Assembly: GCA_916048095.2 (NCBI GenBank)
Contig: OU696574.1
Coordinates: 10,943,587-11,007,586, forward strand
Direction of reading: 5' to 3'
DNA: 64,000 bases
Origin: Sacculina carcini
Taxonomy: Eukaryota > Arthropoda > Thecostraca > Sacculinidae
The notes below the pieces were generated by a model. The model did no database searches. It was not told where the DNA came from and saw only the letters and a list, made by a program, of their open reading frames with translations. A program made the position numbers and the translations under genes. Positions 38,214 through 51,086 of this stretch are shown piece after piece (position 1 is the stretch's first letter; each line of letters begins with the position of its first letter).

Positions 38214-38955
38214 AACTATCACAGCTAGACATTGTCGGAGTTATCGGCACCACTGAGCTTATTACTGCGCTGGACTCGACCACCACACGTGCGTGTCACC
38301 ACGGTGCGGTGACCTGCCGGGTCACAGAAAGCAAGCCCCGATGAACCGGGATCACACACACACAGCACGAGCTCAAACCAGCCAGTACACTTGCGTCCAC
38401 ACGGAAGTCATTGGTAACACGCGATCGACACGCTGTTGTCGTGTACACACACACATACACACATACACACATGTACATACACACACGCAAACACATTTTC
38501 TGTCACCTGGTCACTGCAGGGTCGCCTGTGTGGTACATATAATTGGCAGGTGAGATTAGGCATCACAACACACACACACACACACACACAAACAGAAAGA
38601 CAAATAGACAGGTGGGAAGATGGATGACAACTGTACACACACACACATACGTCACTAATGCTCACACGCATATTAGCTTGAAGAAAGAGAAACAAGGTGT
38701 GTGTGTGCGCGCGTGAGGAGAGAGTGAGGAATAGGTCATATCGGGGTCGATGTGTGTGTGTACAGCCAATAACTGGAGACAATAAACGACCATCAATATG
38801 GACCCAGCCCAGTTACAAACACCATCACAAACACCATCGCAAACACCATCACAAACACATAATCATTATTATATATGCAGTACTCATGGAAGTGCATATG
38901 TTTGTGAACACACACAATTAGCTAGACCAAAGTAGGATGTGGTATGCTCCTAGAT

Positions 38956-39181
38956 CAGAGGCCCATACTATTTTCTCTCTGATTCTCAACTTCTTAATGA
39001 GCTAAATCTTCTTTTTCCACATATTAAATGTCAGGAAGTAAATGGAAACGAAAATAAGTAATTTTGGATTGATGAAAACACACACACATAGTTGTCCTGT
39101 TCTGTCCGACCTTTAATTCCTCACTTGTTAACTCCTCCATTGCTCACCAGTGGGCAATTCCTCACGAGTTACGGATCACTG
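38956..39181 (+). mobile_element. Decayed Buster-like MITE, family 2
   Basis: Collinear with the intact 50776 element (AGTTGTCCTGTTCTGTCCGA block and CAATTCCTCAC near the end) but shortened at the 5' side. Flanks TCCTAGAT / ATCTGGAT match at 5 of 8. Confidence 0.6.
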
Positions 39182-39723
39182 ATCTGGATGAACTGAACAT
39201 TGGTTAACAGGTTCAGAGCCCTTTTGATTTCTTGCGGAAAAAGAATCCAAAAAGCATGCCTCATCCATGAAGACACACACATTGATGAACAAAAATGAAC
39301 CTGAAATAACACGAAGGAAATGAAGAAACATACAGAAACATGACAAAACACGGAAAAATATTAAGGAAAAACATAAAATCTGCGGTATCGAGTGCATGAA
39401 CAAGTATACTATATGTTTCAATGGGTAAATTGTAGGTACATAATTGCACTGAAAATCCCCATCAAACAAGCGGAAGATCCGTGCTAAATTCATTCAGGAT
39501 ACCCCTGCCTCATACAGAATGGCACGTGATACTATCGAGCACGTTATAATGAGAATGATGCCATCACGCCCACGTGCAAATTTTGTACCAACACTCACAA
39601 GTCTAATTGGTTTTGGTGTCATTCCGAGGTATGACAATTAAACCAGGTTAATTAAGCAGACCTAATATTTCGAGAATGAATAATTGTGCGGATGTCAGTG
39701 CGGATGGGTGAGCCACACTAAAT

Positions 39724-39759
39724 TGACTCAATGAGTCAACGCAATGAGTCAATGAGTCA
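39724..39759 (+). promoter_or_regulatory. Four AP-1 (bZIP) consensus sites in 36 bp
   Basis: TGACTCA at 39724 and TGAGTCA at 39732, 39745 and 39753. All are perfect TGA(G/C)TCA. They may derive from duplication of an ATGAGTCAA unit. Confidence 0.4.
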
Positions 39760-39794
39760 ACACAGCGACCTGGTCGTGACTGTGACCGCGCCAC

Positions 39795-39808
39795 AGGTCA
39801 CGTGACCT
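39795..39808. promoter_or_regulatory. AGGTCACGTGACCT palindrome (E-box/CLEAR core with inverted half-sites)
   Basis: A perfect 14-bp palindrome with CACGTG at its centre, GTCACGTGAC as its inner ten bases and AGGTCA half-sites as arms. It lies 36 bp after the AP-1 cluster. Confidence 0.4.
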
Positions 39809-39863
39809 CTCACTGCTCTCACAAACATTATCGACACTTGGCCTCTGTAAATCACCTAACACA

Positions 39864-39870
<7 letters not shown>

Positions 39871-39937
<67 letters not shown>
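39871..39937. repeat. (AC)n microsatellite
   Basis: A 67-bp pure AC tract. Confidence 0.95.
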
Positions 39938-39940
<3 letters not shown>

Positions 39941-40615
39941 AGGCGCGACCATGTATCGCGAGTGTTCTTAGAAAGTGAGCGTGTGTGTCCATAAACATAT
40001 TTATCAGTGAAGTAATGAAAGGTCACATTCGTGATCGCAGGGTGTATGTTCCCTCGCAGACAAGCATACACACGCGCATATAACCATTGATGTCCACCCA
40101 CACCGACATACCTAAAATAAAAAGCAAAATTATACAACAAGAAATACACTGGTGTTTTTTCAATAAAAAAGCTAGCATAACATTACCAACTAACGTTGCC
40201 AGTGGTTAAAACCTGCCCATTAAGAAACACTGGAAAATGACATAGAGGAAAACCAGCAGGAAACATTGTTCACTCATCCAATATTCACTGAATAAATTCA
40301 GAAAAATCCGAGTAAAAGTTGACCATTTAACATTATCAGTGCATATATCGCAAACAATCCTTATCAATAGGAAAGATATTGCTAACCGAATGACAACGGC
40401 ATTTTGCGTGATCAAACACAAACACGTGCTCAGTATGACAATGTGTCCGCTGAATTCAAAATATACTGTTGAAACGAACAATACCGTTGCAGTGTTAACG
40501 TGTGTGTGTGTGTTTGTGTACGTGATTTTAAAATGCATGCAAAGCCTGTTACTCACAATCACCTCTAGTTACCATTGGTAAATTGAACTGACTCTGTTTA
40601 CCACTTTACCCAACG

Positions 40616-40628
40616 ACACACACACACA

Positions 40629-40671
<43 letters not shown>
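40616..40671. repeat. (CA)n microsatellite
   Basis: A 56-bp CA array with one TA interruption. Confidence 0.92.
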
Positions 40672-40676
<5 letters not shown>

Positions 40677-42194
40677 AGCCCATAACCAGGTGAATGGGCA
40701 GAGCATATTGCCTCTTGCAAGGCAAATGAATGCACAGCTACTTACAGTCCAACGAACAGACACGCACGCATACACGTTGACACCTACACAACACGCATAA
40801 TGAAACCGACACACACACGCACACACACACACACACAGACACAGACACACACACACATACACACACACGCAGCGACTATTGTGAACGCGGGCGTGTGTGA
40901 ATATAGAGCACGATTTTTTAGTTGATGCAGTCTCATAAATGGACGACACGAGAGACCGCGTTGTGACACCACAGCGAGTCTATGAATATGCCAGGCACGC
41001 TATTGTTTGGCCAACCCATACACACACACACACACGCACACACATACACAAATGGGCACGCATAAACGGTGTGAACGAGTGAGGAATAGACCAATATTCT
41101 CGACCAATATTGTTCGGAACCAGAACAGCTAGTAAAGCACTCAGTTTCTCAGTGTTTGTGTTCAGTATAGTTGTGTCTTCGATATGTATTGCAGGAAAAA
41201 AACCCGACAACAATACTCGAAATTTCAACACGATGTGTATTATTTGATGCAATATCAGAGATGAATATTGTAGTGGAGCAATGCGACAAACTCTGACAAA
41301 CAACGAAATGCAATTGGCAGCGACATTTTAGCACACACACACACACAGACTTTGGCTCTGTTTGCCGTGACAGGTGTATCTCTCAAGAAGCAGGCAAATT
41401 ACTGGAGCATGTGCATGTGTGAACCAGCGCGTTTGCAACTGGTTTTTTGCTGCCAAACCAAACAACAAGATTGAATTGCAACACGCCACCACTTCAAACA
41501 CACTTACATACACACACACACACACCTGCACGCATACCGGATATTACACAATACTTGCAGTGTGTGTGTGTGTGTTTGTGTGGATTCATCATTGTGTATT
41601 CAACAAAGACACATGACCCCGCCAAATTAGACACAACCATGAACTGATTGTGGGGGGTTGATTATTAGTTAATCAGTTAAAAAGTTAATCAGTTATGTTA
41701 ACTGATATGCTATGTATATTATGTTATGTTAACTGACTCAAAAACTCAATTAGTTATGGGGGTTGAACTGATTGTGGAGGTTGACAATGTTGTGAGAAGA
41801 AGCAATATTTATTTCAGCAATTAATTGATCAGACAACGAACAAACACAGCAATAATCCGCGAACGGGAAACCAGTCGTTCGCAATTGCTCAAGTATCAGC
41901 ATAAATATACATTTTTTACTATTTTTCCTATACACATAAACATACACAGCATACACATAAATACACGTCTTCCTCAAACAAACACACACCCTCTCTCTTA
42001 CGCACACAAACATACACACACATGCGAGTGCACACGCATATCTTAGCCGACATAAAAAGTCACACACACACACACATAGACAAGCATACACACAAGTCTT
42101 GTACGAGTGACACCAAAAGACACAAGACAGTTAGTGGGTCATTCACTGTGTGACATTCTCCACGAGCCTACACACACACTCCCACACGAGATGC

Positions 42195-42229
<35 letters not shown>

Positions 42230-43092
42230 ATGAGTGTGAGAGAACCGGTTTGCGCGCCCCCTCACTGTAAATCACGACAGGACACGTAGTAGCAGTCGCG
42301 TGTGTGTGCGGATATTGTGCTCACGCCACCAGCGACCAAATATCACGCGATGAGAAACATTACGAGATATACGTTAACTTGTACGACACACAGAGGTGGA
42401 ATGCTTGCGTTGATGAAAAACGTCACTGGGTAGAACAGATCGTACGCACGACCAGAGAAAATACAGCATACTGCTAGAACTTCGAGTTCAACAACATAAA
42501 GCCGGAAAACACACTGGTAATTTTTATATACAACTTTTGTACAATTCGCACTGACAGCTGCAACGATTACATCCAATGATATGACACAATGCAGCACACA
42601 ATCAAGCGTTGCTCTGTCGAAGCACAAGGCTGACGAGACATTTAGCTCGTCACACCTGCTTTCATCAGTGTTAGCTCAGAAAAATACTAGCAGATTACTC
42701 TTATGATTCATACATATGCACTCGACCTTCATTCACTCTCAGAATTTACTGATTAGGAAACCAAGAACCGCCTCGTGCCGGATCGTAGTGCAAAAGCTGA
42801 TTAAGGACAGTGGAAAAACAGACAACAAACAGGCACGGAACACCAGCATCCTTCTATCATACTTTGTCAACATCATATCCGCTCAAGTGATCTGAACAAT
42901 AGCTGGAAATTTGTTAGTCATCTTGTATTTGTGCCAAGCAGCAGAAAATTAGCATATGACATGACAGACACAAGAACCGCTATTTGCTACCGATTCTCAG
43001 TTCTTAAAAGCACCACGCTTGTGCATGTCAGTCCAATCACTCAAATGTGAGCTGTCATGTGAAATATCACATAACTGCGATATACCTCTGAC

Positions 43093-43094
<2 letters not shown>

Positions 43095-43172
<78 letters not shown>
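43095..43172. repeat. (AC)39 microsatellite
   Basis: A 78-bp uninterrupted AC tract. Confidence 0.97.
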
Positions 43173-43175
<3 letters not shown>

Positions 43176-45816
43176 CATGTGGACATGAGAAGACAGATGA
43201 ATAGTGAGTTTAAGAATGAAGAATGACCGATGAAGATGGCGGAGACTTGACATGAGACAAATGAACATCATCTATCTCAATACAGGTGCTGCCAGTGTCA
43301 CATGGGTCACTCACACATCACACACACACATCACACACACATCACACACACACAAACACTGTCTCTCTCTCACTCACACTCTCTGTATCTCACAGATACT
43401 CTCTCTATATCACGCTCATACACACACGTGCACACATGGTTGAAAGATACAAAGTTAACGAATAAGATGAATGAAGCAAGACACACGGAAAACAGGAAGA
43501 TTAATGAGAAGATAAGTCTGGATGCAAATGTTGCATGCATGTGTGTGTGTGTATGTTATCCAAGGTATCCGAGTACAAACAACTTCATAGATACGTGCAG
43601 GTATGGCACGCGTATACCTCTGCACTGAGCCGAAGTATGGACAGGCTCGTCAGTGCATAACTCGCCACTCCGCAGAACGCTCATGGTTCACTAACCCCAC
43701 AACTCACACACAAACATGCATACACGCACGTGCACATAATCGACTAGTTCAAAACGCTTGCAACTGCTTCCTTTTTGCTCATTACACGCCTCCTATCTCT
43801 CTCTTTCTCTCTATCGTTCTTGTCGTCCTTCTACGTCTGCTGTTTGTGTGCGTCCTCGGCGTGTTCATGTCAGAATGAGTAGTAATAGTCAGTCAACTAA
43901 GCGGTACGCAGCTCAGCGCAAAAACCTTAGCAGTGTACAGCAGGACGCTATAAAAGTTCACCTGAAGTTTCACCGACAATGATATGTCGACTGACACAAT
44001 GTGACGATGATGCACAAAACGATGCCGAAATATACAAATCATTTTCAATTCGTTGTCGTTCAAACTATCCATCAATACTGAATCAATACGCATACTGTTT
44101 TCGACATTTTCAGAGTGCATGACAGTTTGTTGAGTCGTCAGTCTGTCAGTCCATCTACGACCGACTGACTACTGGTAGACTCAAACCAGAAGCAGTGTTG
44201 GTGATGAAAAACCCAGACCACGATACCAACCACAGCAAACCTCCGGTACATGAGTTCCCAGTGGCTGAAGCGCTCAGCTAATCATGAGTTCCGACTAAAT
44301 AAATTTACCCAAGTTAAGCGTGCTCGTATTGTACACAATATCGTGTGATCTTGTGCTTACGAAGAAGTAACAACCGAGAAAAAAAAGATAACAAAAAAAC
44401 GAGCAGCCATGGGACGCTCCAAACACAATTTCTCACTGAACAATGTGTTTCTGTATGTGTCTGCATTCATGTAAGAATGCATTGCTGAGCGTAAATGCGG
44501 TCGTATGTATGTACACATGTGCATGTACGCCAGTCTGCGTGTGTGTGTGTGTATGTGTATGTCAGTGTGTGATCTATTGTAACACACACTATAGTTCTGG
44601 CACAGGCACTTCTGTGTGTGTTATTGTACTCCAATGCACGCGACACATACACAACACCATTAAATTTTACAGCTTCTGTAAAGCAAACGGCACTCAACAC
44701 ACACACACACACATACACACACACATATAACATACATATATATAAGGCAGAATAAATACAAGTGAATGGATAAAAAGTACTTACTGAAATAAACCAAGAC
44801 AATGTGTTCTGTTTGTGTGCACCTGGACCTAACAGCTCATCTCAACTCAATTGTATAAGCATTTACGCCGCTATTTGTACATTGATTGAGATGGTGCATC
44901 ATTCTACATCATTGGCTCCTCGAGATAATGCCAGCGCTCATAAACACGACACACACACACACACACATACAAACCAGCAGCTTGACAGCGTGGGAAGAAT
45001 AGCAGCAATAAGAATAGAACCGTTAGAGCATATTAGATACAGACTAAGTGTACACACACGCACACATACACACGCGTATATATACACACTATATGATGGT
45101 AAATATGCACTCATAAACGCATAAGCCACCATGCCGCATCATACAGTGATTTAATTGCATATTTTCAATACGGAGACTAAAATCGTATTACGGAGAAAAG
45201 TGAGTGGTTATGGGACAAATGGTATTGTTAGAATCAGAGTTTCAATCGAAGCATTCCCGTTACAAGGGACAAGGGACCACCACGGATGGATTTCCAGTAG
45301 ACAGAATATAAGTCTCGGATATTTTAGCCCGAGTGGAAAACTCATGTCACTCGACGTGTGGTGAGAAAGACACATCAAGCAGAGTGAGAGAGTGACAGAG
45401 AAAGAGAAGATGGAACAAGCAAAATAGGAAGAGATGAGGTGAGGTGGAGAGGAATAAGCCACAGTAAACAGTGTACATAATACAGCGTGTGCGGTCTATT
45501 GTCCAGATGTTCGTAGTGTAGTGATTGAAAGAAAGATTGAGGTCAGATGGCAATTGCCCGACAATGACAGCGAGACCAAACTACTACCAAATCGAGCAGG
45601 AAACAGTGAGATGGCAAGACGACCGTTGTGGGAGCCCACATAACGCGCAATCAACACAGAAAAGACAAATGTGTCGATAGGCCAAGCACGCACTATCATA
45701 CTTGACTGTCGGTTGGCATGTCATGAGACAATTAGGACAGTATGTAATGGAACAATATTGAGAAATAATTAGGTGGCACAGTTCAGTTTGCGAAATGGAA
45801 GTATGATTGCCTATAC

Positions 45817-46113
45817 CAGGGGTTCCCAGCCTTCGCGACCCCCAGGACAGATCCGGAGGGCGTCATCACCCCCCAGTAATAATATGAGAAGTTAGAAAGA
45901 CACCTTTATACTGAATTCTTATCACATTCAATACGTTAATGTCATCGTTATTGAATTTATTCGAAAATACAAAGAAAAAACATAAGGTGTTCATGACATG
46001 GACTTTTTGTGCAAATTTTGACTGATACAATTTTTTCAGGCGGCTCTCACGACCCTCTGAAGTGCGCTTGCGACCCCCTTGGGGGCTCGCGACCCACCGG
46101 TTGGGAACCTCTG
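45817..46113. mobile_element. Buster-like MITE, family 3
   Basis: 297 bp, termini CAGGGGTTCCCAGCC / CAGAGGTTCCCAACC, perfect target duplication GCCTATAC (45809-45816, 46114-46121; central TA). Both ends carry GCGACCC-rich subterminal repeats, not homologous to family 1. Confidence 0.9.
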
Positions 46114-46655
46114 GCCTATACGCTGCCCGTTTCCATAGATACCCGAAGCTCACATTTGTTAGATAATTTGGACGTTGAATTATCAGGTTGCCATTGAATT
46201 ATATCTTATATTGTGGGTATTTCTGACTCGTTTATGCTGCTATTTTGTGCCAGTCTAATATAGTCAATGAACTATCGGTAGGACTCATTCTAATCAGCTT
46301 CTTTCCTTCCAAATACCATACAAAATTGTATTGTTACAGTGTGTCCAGTAATGTAAATATAATCATAAGCCAATCATAATTGAATAACGCCTCAAAGATG
46401 TGCAATGCTTCTCCTTTTTAAATGATATTTTCAGGTGGTGGTCTGTCATACGGGAAGGTATTGCCCTAAAAGTGAACACACTTTTCCGTGCGATAGTTGT
46501 TGCTCTGGAAAGTGCAAGTCATAAAAACAAGTTTGTGTGTTTGAAAGTAGAAAAACAACAATAAACGAACATTTAAAGTATTGTTCGACAGGGAACATGT
46601 GGAATTTAGCACCAGAAAAAATACCAGAAACGTTTGTGCAGCAGAGGTGACTGAC

Positions 46656-48519
46656 CTTGTACATGATGATTATCTGTGGAGTCCAGTGGCGAGCTCATCT
46701 TTACCAGAGTCACTCCGGACGTCTCGGTGGTAGCAACACCATGAGACAGTGCCGTGACAGACTGCGCTGCACGAGGACTCAGCATCGGCCGGACGCTGAG
46801 GTGGATAGAGCGAGATTTTCTCACCAGCCTCCGGATGACGTCCAGACGTCGACCCGCCACCGACTTCAATCCTCTAGAAGGCACTCGTTGATCTCTTGGA
46901 AGCTGACCGGGGATCTCTCCGCTCATAGCAGTCAAATCACCGATATTACCGCTTGAGGGACTGCTGTGATCGACCTGATGTGTAAACAGCACTTGTTGAA
47001 GACAACCAGACGGTCGACAACGTCTTTTTCGGACATCAAATAAGCTGAGATCAATACTATCCATTTCGCTGTAATTATAACCAAACTTGTGCCAGTCACG
47101 TCGGTCCACTGCACCGCTCACACTCAGACTCCTGTTGACAGGTCTGGAGGGGCAGCTGGGTTCCTCTGTCGAACAAGCCGACGATGAAGTTGAGGAGGAA
47201 GAAGTGGTCGACGACACGTCGGTGGCGGTGCTCACTCCAGATGTCGAATTGGACGCAACAACACCATCTCCACGATCAACACTAATATCGGCCGTCCCGG
47301 TGTTACCTGCCGTGGTCAATCTGCGACCGACGGCAATTATCTGGCCCAGACAGTCCATATCTTTTGTCGTTGCTGAGTCAGTGTTACGCACTGCGTCGTC
47401 GTCGTTCGCACAGAACGATGGAAGACGATGGTCCGCGTTGTGGCACGGAACGCCTGTTTCTGCCTTGGCTGCGACCACGGAGCCCATAGAGGGCGGTTGC
47501 CGTGTTGGTGACACCGCCGATGATTCGCTCGAGCTGACACGCGCCACACTTTCACCGCCCATGTCGGCATCACCTCCAATATTGACAATGGTAGACATTG
47601 TCGTACTGTTGTGGGGTTGGAGTTTTTTCGAGTCACAATCGCCGCACCCAGCAGCCTCTGCATGTCTCTCACAATCGCCAACACAACCATTGTCACGTAC
47701 CGCCGGTTGGAGCACGTCCGCCCCCGCTCCGTCACTCGTCACTTGGTCCAGTGTTTCCATGCGAATAACGGCCGTGCCATTTCGCTCTATTAACCGACAA
47801 TAGACACCAGAATTGTCTACGCTCTTGCTAGCCGAATCGAATTGATTAGCACCACAGCGATCTTGCCAGGAGAAAGCATCATTGTTGTTGTTGCAAACGT
47901 TGGCGTATTTAACTTTGTGATCCACAGTTTTGTTATTTGATCTCAACTCATTTGTCGTTGGAGCGGCGCAGCAGTGGTTCGCATAATCAGATACAAGTTC
48001 ACTTGAGTCTGCTAAATCGATGAAAGACGTTGAAACGTGGACATTATTTGAACAATCACTGGCGGTTTCAGTGACCATACTTCCATCTTCATTGGATGGC
48101 GATAATCTTGCGCGTCGCCTCTCCGCCGTCTCCTGATCCCGCCTGCCACGACTATCTGTGCGTGCATGAGTGTGGCTGGCAGCAATACCATCGCGCCAGC
48201 AAGTCAGCTGTGCCACACTGGAGCGCGTGCGACGCACCGAGCGGCGAGTCACGTGGTTGCGGCACAGAATCGGCAGTGGCGCTCGTGCGACTGAGGATTG
48301 CCTCGCTACTGCTGGCGGTCTGGGCGGCCGGGAGTCACCTGGACCAACGTTGAAAGATCGCTGACGATTGGGCAGCAGTCGTTGAGTATGCAACAGGCCC
48401 GAGAGACGTGTCATCGCGTGCCATCCGGACCTGCCTGAAGTGGAGCCTGGTGCGACCGGATCCAGCCTACAGATTGCCGAAGATTTTTTTCCTGTCGCCT
48501 TTTTCTCACACTCAGCCAT
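46656..48519 (-). CDS. Alternative first coding exon A, Ser/Thr-rich N-terminus (gene unidentified)
   Basis: A 621-codon open stretch ends in the donor CAAG|GTCAGT (intron starts at 46655). Coding stops only 50 bp into the inferred intron. The start chosen is the ATG at 48519 (context AGTATGG, A at -3, G at +4); an in-frame TAA at 48544-48546 lies upstream with no ATG between. One base is carried over (phase 1). The product is low-complexity: arginine-rich near residues 30-100, Asn/Asp/Cys-rich in the middle, a poly-Ser/Thr tract around 425-455, an RSLSVS basophilic-kinase-like site near 463, an aromatic/acidic stretch near 480-490 (GYNYSEMDSIDLSLFD) and a basic motif VIRRLVRKSR at about 561-570. 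No catalytic domain or signal peptide is visible, so it looks like a disordered regulatory N-terminus. It is too long and compositionally structured to be chance. The antisense ORF at 47087-47803 is read as a shadow. Family unknown. Confidence 0.75.
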
Positions 48520-48589
48520 ACTGTGCGGCAAGCAATGTACGCTTTAATATGTCACATTGCCGAACGGCACGCACACAATCGCAGCGCAT
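48512..48589 (-). promoter_or_regulatory. Upstream ORFs in the leader of exon A
   Basis: If transcription begins upstream of 48589, the leader contains an ATG at 48589 that opens a 25-codon frame ending at TGA 48512-48514. This frame differs from the main one and runs over the main ATG at 48519. Within it, at 48552-48557, is a minimal start-stop element (ATGTGA). Overlapping and start-stop uORFs commonly repress initiation at the main start. The transcription start is not visible, so the role is inferred. Confidence 0.35.
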
Positions 48590-49153
48590 TTGGTCACGAA
48601 CACAAAACGGCCTTGAAAAAGGGGAGCCAAAACGAGACCCGGACAAAGCTAGCGAGTCAATCAACACGCGTCATAGCGTCACAATGTTCGGTCGATGTCT
48701 GTGAATACATGTCGACCAGCTCGTCGTGTCGCTCATTCATTCTGTGAAACACACAACAACGAAGCACGTGATATTCATGCTAAATAAGGCAACAGGCGAG
48801 CAAACATGCATAAATATCTACAAAAAACACGCACTGTTCGCCACATACAACATCACGAAATATTGACCTCAAGATATGCACACTTTCCCCAATATGATCA
48901 ATGATGCCAAAACCGCTAATACAAAGCCGTCAGGGCAGAGCAATACGAATTGTGATAGTTGGATTAAAACCATGATCATAATGATCAGAAAGTATGAGTA
49001 GCAATTCCAATATCCAAATAAAGATGAGTTAACGATTAATTCCATATTCGGGATGTCCCTCATTAGAATATGCGGTTGTAAAGGCACCCACGTGACACAC
49101 ATGCAGAGAAAGCGGAGATAAAACACAGAACGAGTGGTATTTATGGCAGATAG

Positions 49154-49466
49154 AAGTAGCGGACCTAGAAGGGAGCTCAGGGGGGCTGAACCCCCCAAAT
49201 GTTTCCATCAACTGCTCATAACAAAGAGGCTCACTAAAAGCGGTCAATAAAGATATATTTCTATACAATTCTCGATATAAGCACTATCGCAAAGACCATG
49301 CAAAGTGATGCATGTACTGATCGCAAGACATTTCCAACGCTTGCTCTCACAGTGGTAAATTCGTGTATATATCATTGAACAATATTCCAGACATGAACTT
49401 CAGAGGCTACCTAGTCACTCATACATAATTCAGCCCCCAAAAAAGTGCACTATGGGTCCGCTAGTG
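49154..49466. mobile_element. MITE with TAGCGGACC-type ends
   Basis: TAGCGGACC near the left edge and GGTCCGCTA near the right edge. Flanks GCAGATAG / CCAGATAG match at 7 of 8. Interior related to 63796-64000 and, inverted, to 58640-58780 (shared CATAAGCATTATCGCAAAG). Confidence 0.65.
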
Positions 49467-50458
49467 CCAGATAGTAAGCTGGTGCACGGTCCTCGAGAAA
49501 TTTCAGTGCTGGGCAGAAATGCCAACACACCATACACGGGCAAATACAAGCGCGCACACACACTCACACAAACACACGCGCACACACACACACACACACA
49601 CACACATGCAGCAATAGAGACCAATTCAAGCATCATACTAACGAGCATTTCTCACAAATTCCACCGATGATGATGAAGTTACAACACGCAACACACAAGT
49701 TACAACGCAGTGTATGCCTGTATATAGTGCGGATTCCAGACCAAACATTGTCGTCAGCATTCCGAATACCTCACTTTGTTCATACGACAGTTCGTGTGCG
49801 TGTGCGTGCGTGTGTGTGTGTGTGCTCGTTTATGCGTGTTTCCAAGTGTGGCAAGTATGAAGCAACACACTAGCAATGCACGACAATGACACTGAAACAA
49901 CAACTATGTGTATGTACGTGTGTGTGTGTGTGTGTGTGCTCTCATTTGCCAGTGGTGAGCAGCTCGACAGTTGACAGTTATTATCTGTTGTTACCATGAC
50001 GACACCACACGAGCGTCACCTGCGCACCATCCCCTCACACACACACACACACACACACACATAGAGAGAGAGAGGCAAATAGAAGGTGAGAAAAAGAGAA
50101 AATGAAAGAACAATGACAATAACGATCAGTCGGTGTGTGTCGCAATGTGTGGTCTTCGACAAACACACACTGACACACACACACTGACACACATGCACAC
50201 ACCTGTGGACACTTTTGGTCACATGCTATGTCGAGCATCGGACAAAGAAGATCATTGCACACTCACACACACTGTCACTTTTGCTTTGAACCCAAACACA
50301 CACACGCATACATACACACACAGACAAATTATCACACATAAAAACTACAACGCAACTATAATGCCATATTTCCAGTTTAAAACCGATTTTCTGGACAGCA
50401 TAACGTTATAATTATCAGAAAAATTTACTTAAATACGCAAAACATTATTGTTAACACT

Positions 50459-50516
50459 TATTTTCCCACTTGGCAGCTCGATCATTACCCACCAGTGGGA
50501 AATTCCCCACAGACCC
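50459..50516 (+). mobile_element. 3'-end fragment of Buster-like MITE family 2
   Basis: Matches the last roughly 60 bp of the 50776 element (TTCCCACTTG...CATTACCC.CCAGTGG.AATTCC.CACAG). No boundaries preserved. Confidence 0.5.
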
Positions 50517-50775
50517 CTCGACAACCAGTGAACAAGAGGCGGTATTACGCAATCACTCGGCACGTGAATTTTGTCATAATTAGTCGCTGTCACGCACTTC
50601 AGCGCAAGCCGTCCAAATACACAATAATTATACACAATTATACTAATGACTAATGGATAATTAAGCACTGCAATGATAAATAATAATTTCCCACAAATCT
50701 CGAGAGTACGCAGTATAGAAACCTCTCCTCTGATATATTTTATATTGTGTATTGTGTCTATGCTAATTTCTATAG

Positions 50776-51086
50776 CAGTGGTTCTAAACCTTGTTCTCTC
50801 ATTCCAGTTCCAGTTCACCACTTCTCAATTCAAGGCACTTCCAGTTCCTCCAGTTCCCCACTTCTCAATGAGCCATCTCTTCATTTTCCACAACAGTGCT
50901 GATAAATTCAATATATTCAGTTGTTACATCAAAGTAAATGTCAAGAGGCCATTAGAAACAAAAATAAACAAATTTGAATTGATAAAAACACACACAGTTG
51001 TCCTGTTCTGTCCGACCTTTAGCTTCCCACTTGACAACTCTTTCATTCCCCAACAGTGGCAATTCCTCACAGGTTAAGAACCATTG
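50776..51086 (+). mobile_element. Buster-like MITE, family 2
   Basis: 311 bp, termini CAGTGGTTCTAAACC / CAATGGTTCTTAACC, perfect duplication TTCTATAG (50768-50775, 51087-51094; central TA). Confidence 0.9.

Larger units (their letters stand above)
28753..46655. other. Non-coding stretch between exon A and exon B
   Basis: Inferred first intron of the A transcript plus upstream region of B. It contains dense CA/GT arrays, an AT-rich block at about 29810-30005, four Buster-like MITEs, a LINE inserted in a 42-bp minisatellite, a 33-bp minisatellite and a transcription-factor-site cluster near 39.7 kb. No coding exon is supported. Confidence 0.5.

Noticed and set aside
41640..41790. Repeats of GTTAATCAGTTA and GAACTGATTGTGG as a mobile element
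   Set aside because: The repeated strings are short and disorganised; no consistent boundary or duplication could be drawn.
47087..47803. 238-codon plus-strand ORF
   Set aside because: Lies wholly antisense to exon A, which is longer, has a Kozak-like start, an upstream stop and a donor; it looks like a shadow.
8020..48519. Naming the gene as dunce/PDE4 or another known signalling gene
   Set aside because: Only the alternative-first-exon architecture and basophilic kinase-like sites are reminiscent; no conserved domain is in the window.
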